From the NCBI RefSeq assembly GCF_001535545.1, contig NZ_CP014141.1:186001-250000 (forward strand): a stretch of DNA of 64,000 bases. The letters run 5' to 3'. Positions 16,715 to 27,175 of the stretch are shown here, in pieces (the stretch's first letter is position 1; each line of letters opens with the position of its first letter). The DNA comes from Thermus parvatiensis (GTDB taxonomy: Bacteria > Deinococcota > Deinococci > Deinococcales > Thermaceae). Made by a program: the position numbers and the translations under genes. The notes under the pieces were generated by a model. That model saw nothing but the letters and a program-made list of their open reading frames with translations. It was not told the DNA's origin and made no database searches.

Positions 16715-18384
16715 TCAGAACTCCTCGTCCCACTCCACGATGGTCTCGCTGGTGAGGGTGGGGGTGGTCTCCCGCCTCGAGGCCTCGGGCTCCCGCTCCC
16801 GCAGGAGGCCGAACTGGGCGGCGATGCCCCGGAGGCCCGCCCCGGCGAGGGCCACCACGAGGAAGACGGAAAGCCCCCAGCCCCAATAGGCGAGGAGGGA
16901 CTGGGCCACGGAGAGGTTGGCCAGGGCGCCTAAGGCGGGGAGCCCCCCGTACTCGGCCAGGATGGAACCCATGTAGGAGAGGCCTTCGGCCAAGATAGGC
17001 AGGAAGAGGAAGAAAAAGCCCAGCCCGAGGAGGTTCCAGTAGACGTTCCGCCCGCCGAAGGTGATCCGGACGAGGTAGAGGGGGAAGAAGGAAAGGACCG
17101 CCGCCAGGATAAAGAAGACGGAACGGGGGATGCCCAGGAGGAGGAGTTCTGCCTGGACCTGGAGGGCGTGCCACGGGCCGAGGGTGTTGCCCAGGAGCCG
17201 TTCTTCCAACTCCTGGAGCTCGCCGAGGAGCACGGTGATGTCCAGCGTCCTGAGCCCCACCGCCTCCCGCAGGCGTTGGAAGAGCAGGTCTGTCCGCTTG
17301 GCCACGCCCGGGGCATAGGCCTCGGCCACGGGCAGGAGCTTGAGCCGGAAACGGCTGTGGGCGTAGTCCAGCTGGGCCCGGGCCTGGGCGAAGTGGCCGC
17401 TTTCCACGTAGAGCTGGGCCAGGGCGAGGGCCCCCCGCACCTCGTCCGCCACGGCGAGCCAGTCCAGAACGCTCCCATAGCCGAGGGCCTGGAGGGCCTC
17501 GCCTAGGCGCGTTTTCGTTTCGGGTTCTAGGGCCAGGAAGCTGAGTTCCTCCTCGAGTCCCTCCGGAAGCCCCCCTGTGAAGAGGGCGCCCACGCTTCCG
17601 GGACGGGGCGGGGAGGCCTGGGGTTGGGATGCGGGCGCGGGCGTCGGGGGTGGGGCGGCCTCGGTCGGGGAAGGGGCTTGGTCTGTTTGCAGGCGCAGGA
17701 GGTCCTGCCGCCAGGCCTGGACCTGGCCGAGGAGCCTCTGGACCTCGGGGCGGAAGGGCTGGCCGGAGGAGACGAGGGCCAGGGCCTGGACGAAGTCCTG
17801 GGCCTTGAGGCGGCTTTGGGGGCTGTCCTGGACGATGAGGTAGCGGGCGTAGGCCCGGGCCAGGGCCAGGTAGGCCTGGGGGCGGCTCTGGGCGGCGAGG
17901 GCTTGGCCCAGGTCCTCCGCCATGGCCTGGAGGTAGCGGGCTTCCAGGAGCCTCCGGGCCTCCTCGGGGGGGCGGAGCGGGCCTGGGCCACCACGGCGGG
18001 GGGAAGGCCCGTGGCCCGGGCCAGACGCTGGCCCAAGGCGGCCTTCTCCTCCCCCTGGGCCTGGAGGAAGGCGTCGTAGAGGGCCTTGCCCACGAGGTGG
18101 CGGACCAGAAGGAGGCGGGCCTCGAGGTCCACCGCGCTCTTCTGCGCCAGGAACTGGCGGGCCTCCTGCAGGTTGGTGAGGGCGGCGTCCCGCAGGACCG
18201 GGGGCAACCCTCCTTCCTCCCGGAGAAGGCTTTGGGCCCGGTTGAGGGCGTTCACCGCTTGGGCCGGGTTTTCCAGGCGCACCTGGCCCAAGGCGGCCTC
18301 CAGGCGGTCGTAAAAATCGGTGAGGCCCGCGGCCAGGGCCAGGGAAAGGACGAGGGCGAAGGGCAGGACCAGACCTCTTCTCAT
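16715..18384 (-). CDS. Large alpha-helical membrane protein of unknown function (apparent frameshift)
   Basis: I do not recognise this protein. The repaired product has about 556 residues. It starts with a signal peptide (RRGLVLPFALVLSLALAAG), then a long helical, Ala/Leu/Arg-rich region with TPR-like pairs (AYLALARAYARYLIV, ALAQLYVESGHFAQARAQL), a Pro/Ala-rich linker, and four C-terminal membrane helices (SVFFILAAVLSFFPLYLV, LLGLGFFFLFLPILAEGL and others). It ends TSETIVEWDEEF. The frame breaks in the G7 run at 17966-17972, where one base must be restored. FTR1-type REXXE motifs are absent. Its start overlaps the upstream gene by 4 bases (ATGA). Confidence 0.6.
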
Positions 18385-18977
18385 CCGCTTACCTCCTTGG
18401 GGGCCAGGCGTTTGAGCCTGTGCATGAGCTGCCCCATGTTGGCCTCCTCCCGGGCCGTCACGCCCACGAAGCCCCCGCCCACGGGACGGAGGAGGAGGAG
18501 CCTCGAGGCGGTGCGCAGGTAAAAGAGGGCGTACCCCTGGCGGCGGAGGAGGAGGTGGGCGGTGTCCAGGGGAATAGGGAAGCCCTCGGGGAGTTCCGCC
18601 TTCCCCGAGGGGTGGGCCACCACCACCCCCGTCACCCCCTCGAGGCGGGCGAGGCTCCGGGCGAGGCGGTCCCGCTCTTCGGGGTCGGCCAGGTCCACCG
18701 CCTCGAGGGCCGGCGCGGTCTCCGGCACTGCCTCGCCTTGGGGTTTGGGCGGAGGGGGGGTGGCCGCCTTGAGCCGCCGGACGAGGGCCTTAAGCCCGGG
18801 GGGCATCTCCCGGAAGGGGAGGATGGCCCGTAGCTCCTCCCAAAGCGGCCCCTCCAAAAGCCGCGCCCAGTCCTGGGGGGTGGTCGGGCTGAGCCGCGCT
18901 TGGGCCCGTGCGAGGAGGTTGGCGGCCGCTTGCGGGGAGAGGTACTCGCTGAGGATGTCTACGACCTCGCGTTCCAT
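18381..18977 (-). CDS. Hypothetical protein with roadblock-like C-terminal region
   Basis: The 198-residue product has a helical N-terminus (VDILSEYLSPQAAANLLARAQ), a Pro/Ala linker near residues 75-95, and a C-terminal alpha/beta region (LARLEGVTGVVVAHPSGKAEL ... RQGYALFYLRTASRLLLLRPVGGGFVGVTAR) that resembles roadblock/LC7 domains of small-GTPase regulators. The resemblance is by pattern only. No cognate GTPase gene adjoins. It is translationally coupled to the large membrane protein downstream, so the two probably act together. Confidence 0.55.
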   Translation of the reverse strand: MEREVVDILSEYLSPQAAANLLARAQARLSPTTPQDWARLLEGPLWEELRAILPFREMPPGLKALVRRLKAATPPPPKPQGEAVPETAPALEAVDLADPEERDRLARSLARLEGVTGVVVAHPSGKAELPEGFPIPLDTAHLLLRRQGYALFYLRTASRLLLLRPVGGGFVGVTAREEANMGQLMHRLKRLAPKEVSG

Positions 18978-18986
18978 AGGAGGGGC

Positions 18987-19015
18987 TTGCCAATCCGCCC
19001 TTTAGAGTGTACCAT
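18987..19015 (+). promoter_or_regulatory. Promoter of the tRNA-Gln/Glu/Glu cluster
   Basis: TTGCCA (18987-18992), a 17-base spacer and TACCAT (19010-19015) precede tRNA-Gln by 32 bases. No other promoter is seen before the three tRNAs. Confidence 0.6.
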
Positions 19016-19047
19016 AACGACTGCCCGAGGCTTCGGGCGCCCGTCGC

Positions 19048-19121
19048 TGGGGTGTCGTCTAAGGGTAGGACAGCGGACTCTGGATCCGCCGGTCGTGGTT
19101 CGAATCCACGCACCCCAGCCA
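19048..19121 (+). tRNA. tRNA-Gln (anticodon CTG)
   Basis: The cloverleaf is complete: acceptor TGGGGTG/CACCCCA, anticodon stem GCGGA/TCCGC with loop CTCTGGA (CTG), T arm CGTGG-TTCGAAT-CCACG and encoded CCA. It is the first of three clustered tRNAs. Confidence 0.96.
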
Positions 19122-19127
19122 AACTTT

Positions 19128-19202
19128 GGCCCCATCGACTAGCGGTTAGGTCACCGGCCTTTCAAGCCGGCGGCGGGGGTTCGAGTCCCCCTGGGGTCAC
19201 CA
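19128..19202 (+). tRNA. tRNA-Glu (anticodon TTC)
   Basis: Acceptor GGCCCCA/TGGGGTC, anticodon stem CCGGC/GCCGG with loop CTTTCAA (TTC), T arm GGGGG-TTCGAGT-CCCCC, and encoded CCA. It lies 6 bases after tRNA-Gln. Confidence 0.96.
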
Positions 19203-19222
19203 AAGCCAGCCGAGCCGCGCAT

Positions 19223-19298
19223 GGCCCCATCGTCTAGAGGCCTAGGACACGGCCCTCTCAAGGCCGAGACGGGGGTTCGAATCCCCCTGGGGTCACCA
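19223..19298 (+). tRNA. tRNA-Glu (anticodon CTC)
   Basis: Acceptor GGCCCCA/TGGGGTC, anticodon stem CGGCC/GGCCG with loop CTCTCAA (CTC), T arm GGGGG-TTCGAAT-CCCCC, and encoded CCA. It shares its acceptor and T arms with the preceding tRNA-Glu, so the two are probably duplicates that diverged in the anticodon arm. Confidence 0.96.
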
Positions 19299-19300
19299 GG

Positions 19301-19324
19301 AACACCCCTTCGGGGGTGTTTTTT
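19301..19324 (+). terminator. Terminator of the tRNA cluster
   Basis: The stem AACACCCC/GGGGTGTT with a TTCG tetraloop is followed by TTTT. This is a textbook intrinsic terminator. Confidence 0.92.
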
Positions 19325-19346
19325 CCGCGGCTCGGTTGGTTTTTTC

Positions 19347-19412
19347 TTGACACCCTTCCCCTTACCCCCAAAATGGGGCGAGGTATACCCCCTATAAGTA
19401 TGTGAGGGGGTA
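19347..19412 (+). promoter_or_regulatory. trxB promoter region with a perfect inverted repeat
   Basis: TTGACA (19347-19352) with CAAAAT (19369-19374, spacer 16) is a likely promoter. Downstream, TACCCCCT (19386-19393) and AGGGGGTA (19405-19412) form a perfect 8-bp inverted repeat separated by 11 bases. GGTATACC (19383-19390) is a further palindrome. The repeat sits over or just after the start of transcription, where a repressor would act. The TACCC...GGGTA pattern recalls CsoR-type copper operators, but this is only a resemblance. Confidence 0.5.
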
Positions 19413-19439
19413 AACTGGCGTCCAAGGAGGAGGGAAAGA

Positions 19440-20416
19440 ATGGAGTTCAACCTGAGCGCACTAGGGAGCACCCCCGCCTCGGAGGACACCTACGATGTGG
19501 TCATCATCGGCGGGGGCCCGCGGGGCTTACCGCCGGGATCTACGCCGGCCGGGCCCAGCTCAAGACGGTCATCGTGGAGAAGGGGCTTCCCGGGGGGCAG
19601 ATCGCCCAGACGGACGAGGTGGAGAACTACCCGGGCTTCCCCGAGGGCATCTCCGGGCCGGAGCTCGCGAGCCGCATGGTGCAGCAGGCGGAGAAGTTCG
19701 GGGCCCGGATCGTCATGGACGAGGTCCTGGGCCTGGAGAAGGCCGAGGGGGGCTACCTGGTCCGGGGCTACGAGCGGAACTACCGCGCCCGGGCGGTGAT
19801 CGTGGCCACGGGGGCGAACCCGAGGCGGCTTGGAGTCCCCGGGGAGGACAAGTTTTACGGCCGGGGGGTTTCCACCTGCGCCACCTGCGACGGCTTCTTC
19901 TACCGCGACAAGGAGGTGGTCGTGGTGGGTGGGGGGGACGCCGCCGTGGAGGAGGGGCTCTTCCTCACCAAGTTTGCCCGAAAAGTGACCCTGGTCCACC
20001 GCCGGGACGAGCTTAGGGCCAACAAGGTGGCCCAGAAGCGGGCCTTCCAGAACCCCAAGATGCACTTCCTCTTCTCCCACGTGGTCACCGAGATTCTGGG
20101 GGAGGACCAGGTGACGGGGGTGCGGCTTAAGAACCTAAAGACCGGGGAGGAGTACGTCTACCCCACGGACGGCGTCTTCGTCTTCATCGGCCACGAGCCC
20201 AACACCGCTTTCCTCAAGGGGGTGGTGGAGCTCAGGCCCGACGGGTACATCGCCGTGCGGGACGAGGTCTTCACCTCGGAGCCCGGCATCTTCGCCGCCG
20301 GGGACGTGGCCGACCCCATCTACCGCCAGCTCACCACGAGCGTGGGGGCAGGCACCCGCGCCGCCATGATGGCCGAGCGCTACCTGGCGGAGGAGGCGGA
20401 AAAGGTCAAGGGCTAG
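19440..20416 (+). CDS. trxB: Thioredoxin reductase (apparent frameshift)
   Basis: This FAD/NADPH enzyme keeps thioredoxin reduced in the cytoplasm. The redox pair is CATC ([17 protein letters not shown]); the NADPH-binding [17 protein letters not shown] and the C-terminal FAD segment [10 protein letters not shown] are intact. The N-terminal FAD motif reads GGGP then breaks: one C must be restored in the C3 run at 19517-19519 to give [20 protein letters not shown]. The repaired product is 325 residues, normal for TrxB. An AAGGAGGAGGG ribosome-binding site precedes the ATG, so this gene has a leader. Confidence 0.92.
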
Positions 20417-20423
20417 GGCGGAC

Positions 20424-21637
20424 GTGGCGCGCCTTTGGGCGCTTCTCGTGGCCTGGGGTCTGGGCCTCGCCCAGCTCCTCTACCTTCCCCTGGACGACCG
20501 CCCCCCAACCTCGCCCCCTGCGCCTGGGGGGTGGTCCTCTGTCCGCCCCGGGAGGCCTACCGGGGACCAGAGGGGGCCGACCTCGAGGCCTTGAGGGCCT
20601 GGCTCCTCGCCACCCCCGGGTGGGGGCTTGTGGCGAGCCTGGACGCCTTGGCCTACGGGGGGCTTGTGCAAAGCCGCCACCTCCCCCTCGCCCCGGAGGA
20701 CGCCTTGGCCCGCCTCGCCCCCCTCCTCGCCTGGAAGGCCCGCGGGGGCGGGGCGCTATACCTCTTCGGCGTCGTCCCGAGGTGGGACGCCTCGAGGCGG
20801 GAGCGGAACCTCCGGGTCCTCCAGGCCCTCGCCTCCTGGAGGGGCCTTCGGGGGGTCTACCTGGAGGCGGTCTGGGACGACGCCCTGAGGAACTCCCCGG
20901 GCCCCCGGGAGGCCCGGGCCCTGGGCTACCCCGCCCGCCCCGGGGCCGACGAGGCGGGCCAGGTCCTGCTTCTTAGGGCCTTTAGGCCCGGCCTCCGGGT
21001 GGCCGTGGTCTACGAGGACGAGGCCTTGCGCGCCCGGGTCACCCCCTACGAGGGGCTTCCCCTGGAAAAGACCGTGGCCGGGGTCTTGGCCAGCGCCCGC
21101 GCGGTGGCGGTGCCCTTGGCCGAGGGCCCCGACCTCGTCCTCTACGTCTACGGGGGTGGGGACCCGAGAAAGGCCGCCCTGGACCTCCTCCGCCTCATGG
21201 CCCGTCACCCCGTGGCCCTGGCCGACCTCGCCCGGGTGAACCGGGGGGACCCCCGCCTCATGGCCTACCTGGAGGGGATGGGCCTCTACGCCCGCCTCGC
21301 CGCCTACGCCGCCTGGGGTACCCCGGCGAACAACCTGGGGAGCGCCTTGGCCCAGGGGGGGCTTTTCCTCGAGGACCGGGAGGGGCGGCTTTCGCGCCTC
21401 GCCGAGGCCTACTTCCAGTACTGGTGGGGGGAGGTGGGCAGGCCCTGGGTGCGGGCCCGCTTCCCCGAGCCCCTCCCCGAGGAGGCCCAGGCCGTGGCCG
21501 AGGGCTTTCCCCGGGTGGAGCTGGACGGGTTCTGGCTGGACCTCCGGGGCCTCGCCTTCCCCTGGAGGCGGAGCTTTGAGGCCTGGCCCGAGCTCGCCCT
21601 GGTGCCCCGCCGGGCGGGCCCCGCCTTGGGCCGGTAG
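20424..21637 (+). CDS. DUF4127 family protein (apparent frameshift)
   Basis: The product belongs to the DUF4127 family, whose function is not established. It starts at GTG 20424 with a hydrophobic signal-like segment (RLWALLVAWGLGLAQ) and then LLYLPLDDRPPNLAPCAW, the family's conserved opening. The frame breaks in the C6 run at 20501-20506; one added C joins the two parts, giving about 404 residues. Later family-like segments are LVASLDALAYGGLVQSR, YGGGD and AAYAAWGTPANNLGSALAQG. It starts 8 bases after trxB and probably shares its transcript. Confidence 0.8.
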
Positions 21638-21640
21638 AAT
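21635..21640 (+). promoter_or_regulatory. -10 element, leaderless, ubiX
   Basis: TAGAAT begins with the TAG stop of the upstream gene and lies 6 bases before the GTG start of ubiX. Confidence 0.55.
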
Positions 21641-21646
21641 GGCGCC

Positions 21647-22213
21647 GTGGACGCGCCTTTCCGGGTGGTGGTGGGGGTTTCCGGGGCGAGCGGCATGCCC
21701 TACGCCCTGGACCTCCTCGAGGCGCTCAAGGACCTCGCCGAGGTGCACCTCGTCCTCTCCCAGGGGGCCAAGCGGGTGCTCTGGGAGGAGATGGGCTTAA
21801 GCCCCAAGGACCTCCACGCCCTGGCCCACCGGGTCTACAAGGACCAGGACCTGGGCGCCCCCATCGCCTCGGGCTCGTTTCCTACCCGCGGGATGGTGGT
21901 GGTTCCCTGTTCGGCCACCACCCTGGCCAAGGTGGCGATGGGCCTCGCCGACACCCTTCTCACCCGGGCGGCCTACGTCCACCTGAAGGAGCGCCGCCCC
22001 CTTGTCCTCGTCCTGAGGGAGACCCCTTTGCCCCTCCCCACCCTAAGGGCCATGGTCCAGGCGGCGGAGGCCGGGGCCACCATCCTCCCGGCGAGCCCCG
22101 GTTTCTACCACCGCCCCAAGGAGATTAGGGACCTCCTCGGCTTCGTCACCCAGCGCATCCTGGACCACCTGGGGCTTCCCGGGAAGCGCGCCCCCCGGTG
22201 GGGGGAAACGTGA
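21647..22213 (+). CDS. ubiX: Flavin prenyltransferase UbiX
   Basis: UbiX joins dimethylallyl phosphate to FMN to make prenylated FMN, the cofactor of UbiD-type decarboxylases. The 188-residue product shows the FMN-binding opening VVVGVSGASGMPYALDLLEAL, the SFPTRGMVVVPCSATTLAKVA segment and PLVLVLRETPLPLPTLRAM. Length is normal. The start is GTG at 21647. No ubiD partner is in the window. Thermus uses menaquinone, so the cofactor may serve futalosine-pathway or other UbiD-like enzymes; that link is inference. Confidence 0.92.
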   Translation: MDAPFRVVVGVSGASGMPYALDLLEALKDLAEVHLVLSQGAKRVLWEEMGLSPKDLHALAHRVYKDQDLGAPIASGSFPTRGMVVVPCSATTLAKVAMGLADTLLTRAAYVHLKERRPLVLVLRETPLPLPTLRAMVQAAEAGATILPASPGFYHRPKEIRDLLGFVTQRILDHLGLPGKRAPRWGET

Positions 22214-22237
22214 CGCTTTTTTGCCGACCTGCGATGT

Positions 22238-22243
22238 TACGAT
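22238..22243 (+). promoter_or_regulatory. -10 element, leaderless, second acyl-CoA dehydrogenase
   Basis: TACGAT lies 7 bases before the ATG at 22251. TGACGCTTTTTT at 22211-22222 matches the sequence preceding the first acyl-CoA dehydrogenase gene. Confidence 0.5.
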
Positions 22244-22250
22244 AGGGAGG

Positions 22251-23368
22251 ATGACCCTCACCCAGGAGCAACGGCTGGTTCTGGACGCGGTGCGCCGGGT
22301 GGCCCGGGAGGTCCTCTACCCCCTCGCCCCCGCGTACGACCGGAAGGCCGAGTACCCCTGGCCCCAGCTCAAGGCCCTGGCCGAGCTCGGCCTCCTCGGC
22401 ATGACCACCCCGGAGGAGTGGGGAGGGGTGGGCCTGGACTCCGTGACCTGGGCCTTGGCCCTGGAGGAGCTCGCCGCCGCCGACCCCAGCGTGGCCGTCA
22501 TCGTCTCCGTGACGGGCGGCCTTCCCCAGTACATGCTCCTCCGCTTCGGGAGCGAAGCGCAGAAGCGGCGCTACCTCGTGCCCCTGGCCCGGGGGAGTGG
22601 ATCGGGGCCTTCTGCCTCACCGAGCCCCAGGCGGGCTCCGACGCCAAAAGCCTTCGTGCCGAGGCGCGGCGGGTCAAGGGCGGGTTCGTGCTGAACGGGG
22701 TCAAGAGCTGGATCACCTCCGCCGGGCAGGCCCACCTCTACGTGGTCATGGCCCGCACGGAGAAGGGGATCAGCGCCTTCTTGGTGGAGAAGGGTACTCC
22801 AGGGCTTTCCTTCGGCCGCCCCGAGGAGAAGATGGGCCTCCACGCGGCCCACACCGCCGAGGTGCGCCTCGAGGAGGTCTTCGTCCCCGAGGAGAACCTT
22901 CTCGGGGAGGAGGGGCGGGGCCTGGCCTATGCCCTTGCGGGCCTGGACTCGGGGCGCGTGGGGGTGGCGGCCCAGGCGGTGGGCATCGCCCGCGGGGCCT
23001 TTGAGATCGCCAAGGCCTACGCCGAGGAGCGGGAGCAGTTCGGGAAGAAGCTCCGCGAGCACCAGGCCATCGCCTTCAAGATCGCCGACATGCACGTGAA
23101 GATCGCCGCCGCAAGGGCCCTCGTCCTCGAGGCCGCGAGGAAGAAGGACCTGGGGGAGAGGTTCACCCTCGAGGCCAGCGCCGCCAAGCTCTTCGCCAGC
23201 GCCGCCGCCGTGGAGGTGACCCGGGAGGCGGTCCAGGTCCTGGGGGGGTACGGCTACCACCGGGACTACCGGGTGGAGCGGTACTACCGGGACGCCAAGG
23301 TGACGGAGATCTACGAGGGCACCTCGGAGATCCAGCGCCTCGTCATCGCCCGGGAGCTCTACCGCTAG
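22251..23368 (+). CDS. Acyl-CoA dehydrogenase (apparent frameshift)
   Basis: This is a second FAD-dependent acyl-CoA dehydrogenase, about 372 residues after repair. The frame breaks in the G5 run at 22591-22595; restoring one G gives PLARGEWIGAFCLTEPQAGSDA, the usual flavin-site signature. The rest is intact, including NGVKSWITSAGQA, GLDSGRVGVAAQAVG and VQVLGGYGYHRDYRVERYYRD followed by IYEGTSEI, where the Glu is the expected catalytic base. It differs clearly from the 1524 gene, so the two are old paralogues. Confidence 0.9.
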
Positions 23369-23414
23369 GAAGACCCCTTCCCTTTCTCATCCCCCGGCTT
23401 AGGGTGGGTAGGGT

Positions 23415-24206
23415 ATGCTCCGCCGCCTCCTCGCCCTCTCCCGTCCCCTTTACTGGCTCTACGAAAGGCGCCTCCTGAGGGAGGTCAAGGGAGGCCCCAT
23501 GCCCAAGCACCTGGGCCTCATCCTGGACGGAAACCGCCGCTACGCCCGCGCTTTGGGCCTTTCCCCCACCAAGGGGCACGAGTTCGGGGTGCAGAAGGCC
23601 TACGAGGTCCTGGAGTGGTGCCTGGAGATGGGCATCAAGACCGTGACCGTCTGGGTCTTCTCCACGGACAACTTCAAGCGCCCCCCGGAGGAGGTGGAGA
23701 CCCTCATGAACCTCTTCCTGCGGGAGGCCGAGCGGATGGCGGAGGACCACCGGATCCTGGAAAACCAGGTGCGGGTCCGCTTCATCGGCAGGCGGGAGGG
23801 GTTTTCCCCGGAGGTGGTCCGGGCCATAGAGCGCCTGGAGCGGAGGACGGAGGGGCACCGGGGCATGTTCCTCAACATCGCCTTAGGCTACGGGGGGCGG
23901 GAGGAGATCGTGGACGCCGTGAAGCGGCTCCTTTTGGAGGCGGAGGCCCGGGGCCTCTCCCCCAAGGAGGTGGCCGAGGGCCTCACCCCGGAGGACATCG
24001 CCCGCCACCTCTACACCGCCGGGCTTCCCGACCCCGACTTCATCATCCGCACCTCGGGGGAGATCCGCCTCTCCGGCTTCCTCCTCTGGCAGTCCGCCTA
24101 CTCCGAGTTCTACTTCGCCGACGTCCTCTGGCCCGAGTTCCGCAAGATTGACTTCCTGCGCGCCCTAAGGAGCTACCAGGCCCGGGAGAGGCGGTTTGGG
24201 CGTTGA
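23415..24206 (+). CDS. uppS: Undecaprenyl diphosphate synthase
   Basis: This cis-prenyltransferase elongates farnesyl diphosphate to the C55 lipid carrier used for wall synthesis. The 263-residue product has the catalytic Asp motif LILDGNRRYARALG, GHEFGVQKAYEVLEWC, VWVFSTDNFKRP, and the C-terminal DPDFIIRTSGEIRLSGFLLWQSAYSE. The N-terminus is about 25 residues longer than in E. coli UppS (MLRRLLALSRPLYWLYERRL). The ATG at 23415 is used; TAGGGT 9 bases upstream may be its -10. Confidence 0.94.
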   Translation: MLRRLLALSRPLYWLYERRLLREVKGGPMPKHLGLILDGNRRYARALGLSPTKGHEFGVQKAYEVLEWCLEMGIKTVTVWVFSTDNFKRPPEEVETLMNLFLREAERMAEDHRILENQVRVRFIGRREGFSPEVVRAIERLERRTEGHRGMFLNIALGYGGREEIVDAVKRLLLEAEARGLSPKEVAEGLTPEDIARHLYTAGLPDPDFIIRTSGEIRLSGFLLWQSAYSEFYFADVLWPEFRKIDFLRALRSYQARERRFGR

Positions 24207-24231
24207 CAACTCGCGGCGTTTCGTATACCCT
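24203..24231 (+). promoter_or_regulatory. Promoter of the lysine biosynthesis cluster
   Basis: TTGACA (24203-24208) lies within the last codons of uppS. TACCCT (24226-24231) with a 17-base spacer, or TATACC (24224-24229) with 15, can serve as the -10. The leader-peptide ATG follows about 10 bases later. Confidence 0.65.
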
Positions 24232-24241
24232 TACTGGCAAG

Positions 24242-24270
24242 ATGCTGGCCCGTGTGAAAAAACTCGGCCG

Positions 24271-24286
<16 letters not shown>
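24242..24286 (+). CDS. Lysine leader peptide
   Basis: The 14-residue peptide MLARVKKLGRRGVG contains two adjacent Lys codons (AAA AAA at 24257-24262). When lysyl-tRNA is scarce, a ribosome stalled there would leave the downstream RNA free to form an antiterminator. Leader-peptide attenuation of the main lysine cluster has been described in T. thermophilus, so this matches known biology. There is almost no leader before its ATG. Confidence 0.85.
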
Positions 24287-25677
<1,391 letters not shown>

Positions 25678-25688
<11 letters not shown>

Positions 25689-25902
25689 CCACGCCTACCT
25701 CTACCGCTTGTACGTCCCGGGGAAGGGGGCGCCCCTCGGTTTTCAGATAGGCCAGGACGAGCTCCAGGGCTTCTTTGGCCCGCGCCAAGGCTTCCTCGGG
25801 GCTTTGGCCGAAGGAGTGGGCTTGGGGCACCGCGGGAAACTCGGCGATCCAGATCCCTGGGGTCTCCGGGTCCGGGTAGAGGAGGGCGGTGTACTTGGGC
25901 AT
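25678..25902 (-). CDS. hicB: HicB-type antitoxin
   Basis: The 74-residue product has the HicB partial RNase-H-like fold: [61 protein letters not shown]. It lacks the C-terminal DNA-binding domain that some HicB proteins carry, so autoregulation is not assured. The start is chosen by the TATACT -10 exactly 6 bases upstream. Antitoxin-first order is one of the two known arrangements. Confidence 0.88.
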
Positions 25903-25908
25903 ACCCTC

Positions 25909-25914
25909 AGTATA
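25909..25914 (-). promoter_or_regulatory. -10 element, leaderless, hicBA
   Basis: TATACT on the minus strand is 6 bases from the hicB ATG. The same bases overlap the start of the AGGAGG ribosome-binding site of hacA (25914-25919) on the other strand. Confidence 0.6.
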
Positions 25915-25924
25915 GGAGGTGCGT

Positions 25925-27175
25925 GTGGGACAGACGCTAGCGGAAAAGATCCTCTCCCACAAGGTGGGAAGGCCCGTGCGGGCGGGGGAGCTCGTGGTGG
26001 TGGAGGTGGACCAGGTGATGGTGGTGGACTCCATCGCCGGGAGCTTCTTCAAGCGCCTGGAGTACCTCAACGCCACCCCCCGCTACCCGGAAAGGGTTTC
26101 TATCGTCATAGACCACGTGGCCCCGGCGGCGAACCTGGAGGTGGCCAAGGCCCAGAAGGAGATCCGGGAGTGGGGGAAGCGCCTGGGCATCCGGGTCTTT
26201 GACGTGGGAAGGGGGGTCTGCCACCAGGTCCTTATAGAGGAGGGTCTGGCCCAGCCCGGGTGGATCGTGGTGGGCTCGGACTCCCATTCCACCACCTACG
26301 GGGCGGTGGGGGCCTTCGGCACGGGGATGGGGGCCACGGACATCGCCTTGGCCGCCGCCAGTGGGCGCACCTGGCTTAGGGTGCCCGAGAGCGTCAAGGT
26401 GGTCTTCCGGGGAAGGCTTCCCAAGGGGGTCACGGCCAAGGACGCCGCCCTGGAGATGGTCCGCCTCCTCACCGCCGAAGGGGCCACCTACATGGCGGTG
26501 GAGATCCACCTCCTGGACGGGGCGGAAGGCCTTTCCCGCGGGGAGCGCATGACCCTCGCCAACCTCACCGTGGAGGCCGGGGCCAAGGCGGGGCTCGTGG
26601 TGCCGAGCGGGGAGATCCTGGAGATGTACCGGGTGCCGGACTGGTTCTACCCCGACCCCGACGCCCATTACGTGAGGGAGGTGGAGATTGACCTTTCCGC
26701 CCTCACCCCCAGGGTTTCCGTGCCCTTCTACGTGGACAACGTGCACGAGGTGGCCCAGGTGAAGGGCAAGCGGGTGGACCAGGTCTTCATCGGCACCTGC
26801 ACCAACGGCCGGATTGAGGACCTCAGGGCGGCGGCGGAGGTCCTTAAGGGGCGGAAGGTGGCCCCTTGGGTGCGGCTTTTGGTGATTCCGGCGAGCTCCC
26901 AGGTCCTGGAGGAGGCCGCCCGGGACGGCACCCTGCTCACCCTCTTGGAGGCGGGGGCCACCATCGGCACCCCGGGGTGCGGCCCCTGCATGGGGCGGCA
27001 CATGGGGGTTCTGGCCCCGGGGGAGGTGTGCGTCTCCACCTCTAACCGCAACTTCCGGGGGCGCATGGGGGCCCCGGACGCCGAGATCTACCTGGCAAGC
27101 CCCCGGGTGGCGGCGGCCAGCGCGGTGGCGGGCTACCTTACCACCCCGGAGGAACTGGAGGAAACCCATGCCTAG
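25925..27175 (+). CDS. hacA: Homoaconitase large subunit
   Basis: HacA with HacB converts homocitrate to homoisocitrate in lysine synthesis. The 416-residue product has the 4Fe-4S cysteine motifs GTCTNG and GCGPCMG, the SDSHSTTYG active-site segment and STSNRNFRGRMG. The GTG at 25925 (MGQTLAEKILSHKVG) is chosen over the GTG at 25919 because AGGAGG at 25914-25919 is then correctly spaced. It overlaps hacB by 8 bases. Confidence 0.94.
   Translation: MGQTLAEKILSHKVGRPVRAGELVVVEVDQVMVVDSIAGSFFKRLEYLNATPRYPERVSIVIDHVAPAANLEVAKAQKEIREWGKRLGIRVFDVGRGVCHQVLIEEGLAQPGWIVVGSDSHSTTYGAVGAFGTGMGATDIALAAASGRTWLRVPESVKVVFRGRLPKGVTAKDAALEMVRLLTAEGATYMAVEIHLLDGAEGLSRGERMTLANLTVEAGAKAGLVVPSGEILEMYRVPDWFYPDPDAHYVREVEIDLSALTPRVSVPFYVDNVHEVAQVKGKRVDQVFIGTCTNGRIEDLRAAAEVLKGRKVAPWVRLLVIPASSQVLEEAARDGTLLTLLEAGATIGTPGCGPCMGRHMGVLAPGEVCVSTSNRNFRGRMGAPDAEIYLASPRVAAASAVAGYLTTPEELEETHA

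Noticed and set aside
16715-18384. FTR1-type iron permease assignment for the large membrane protein
   Set aside because: The REXXE iron-binding motifs and the seven-helix core are absent.
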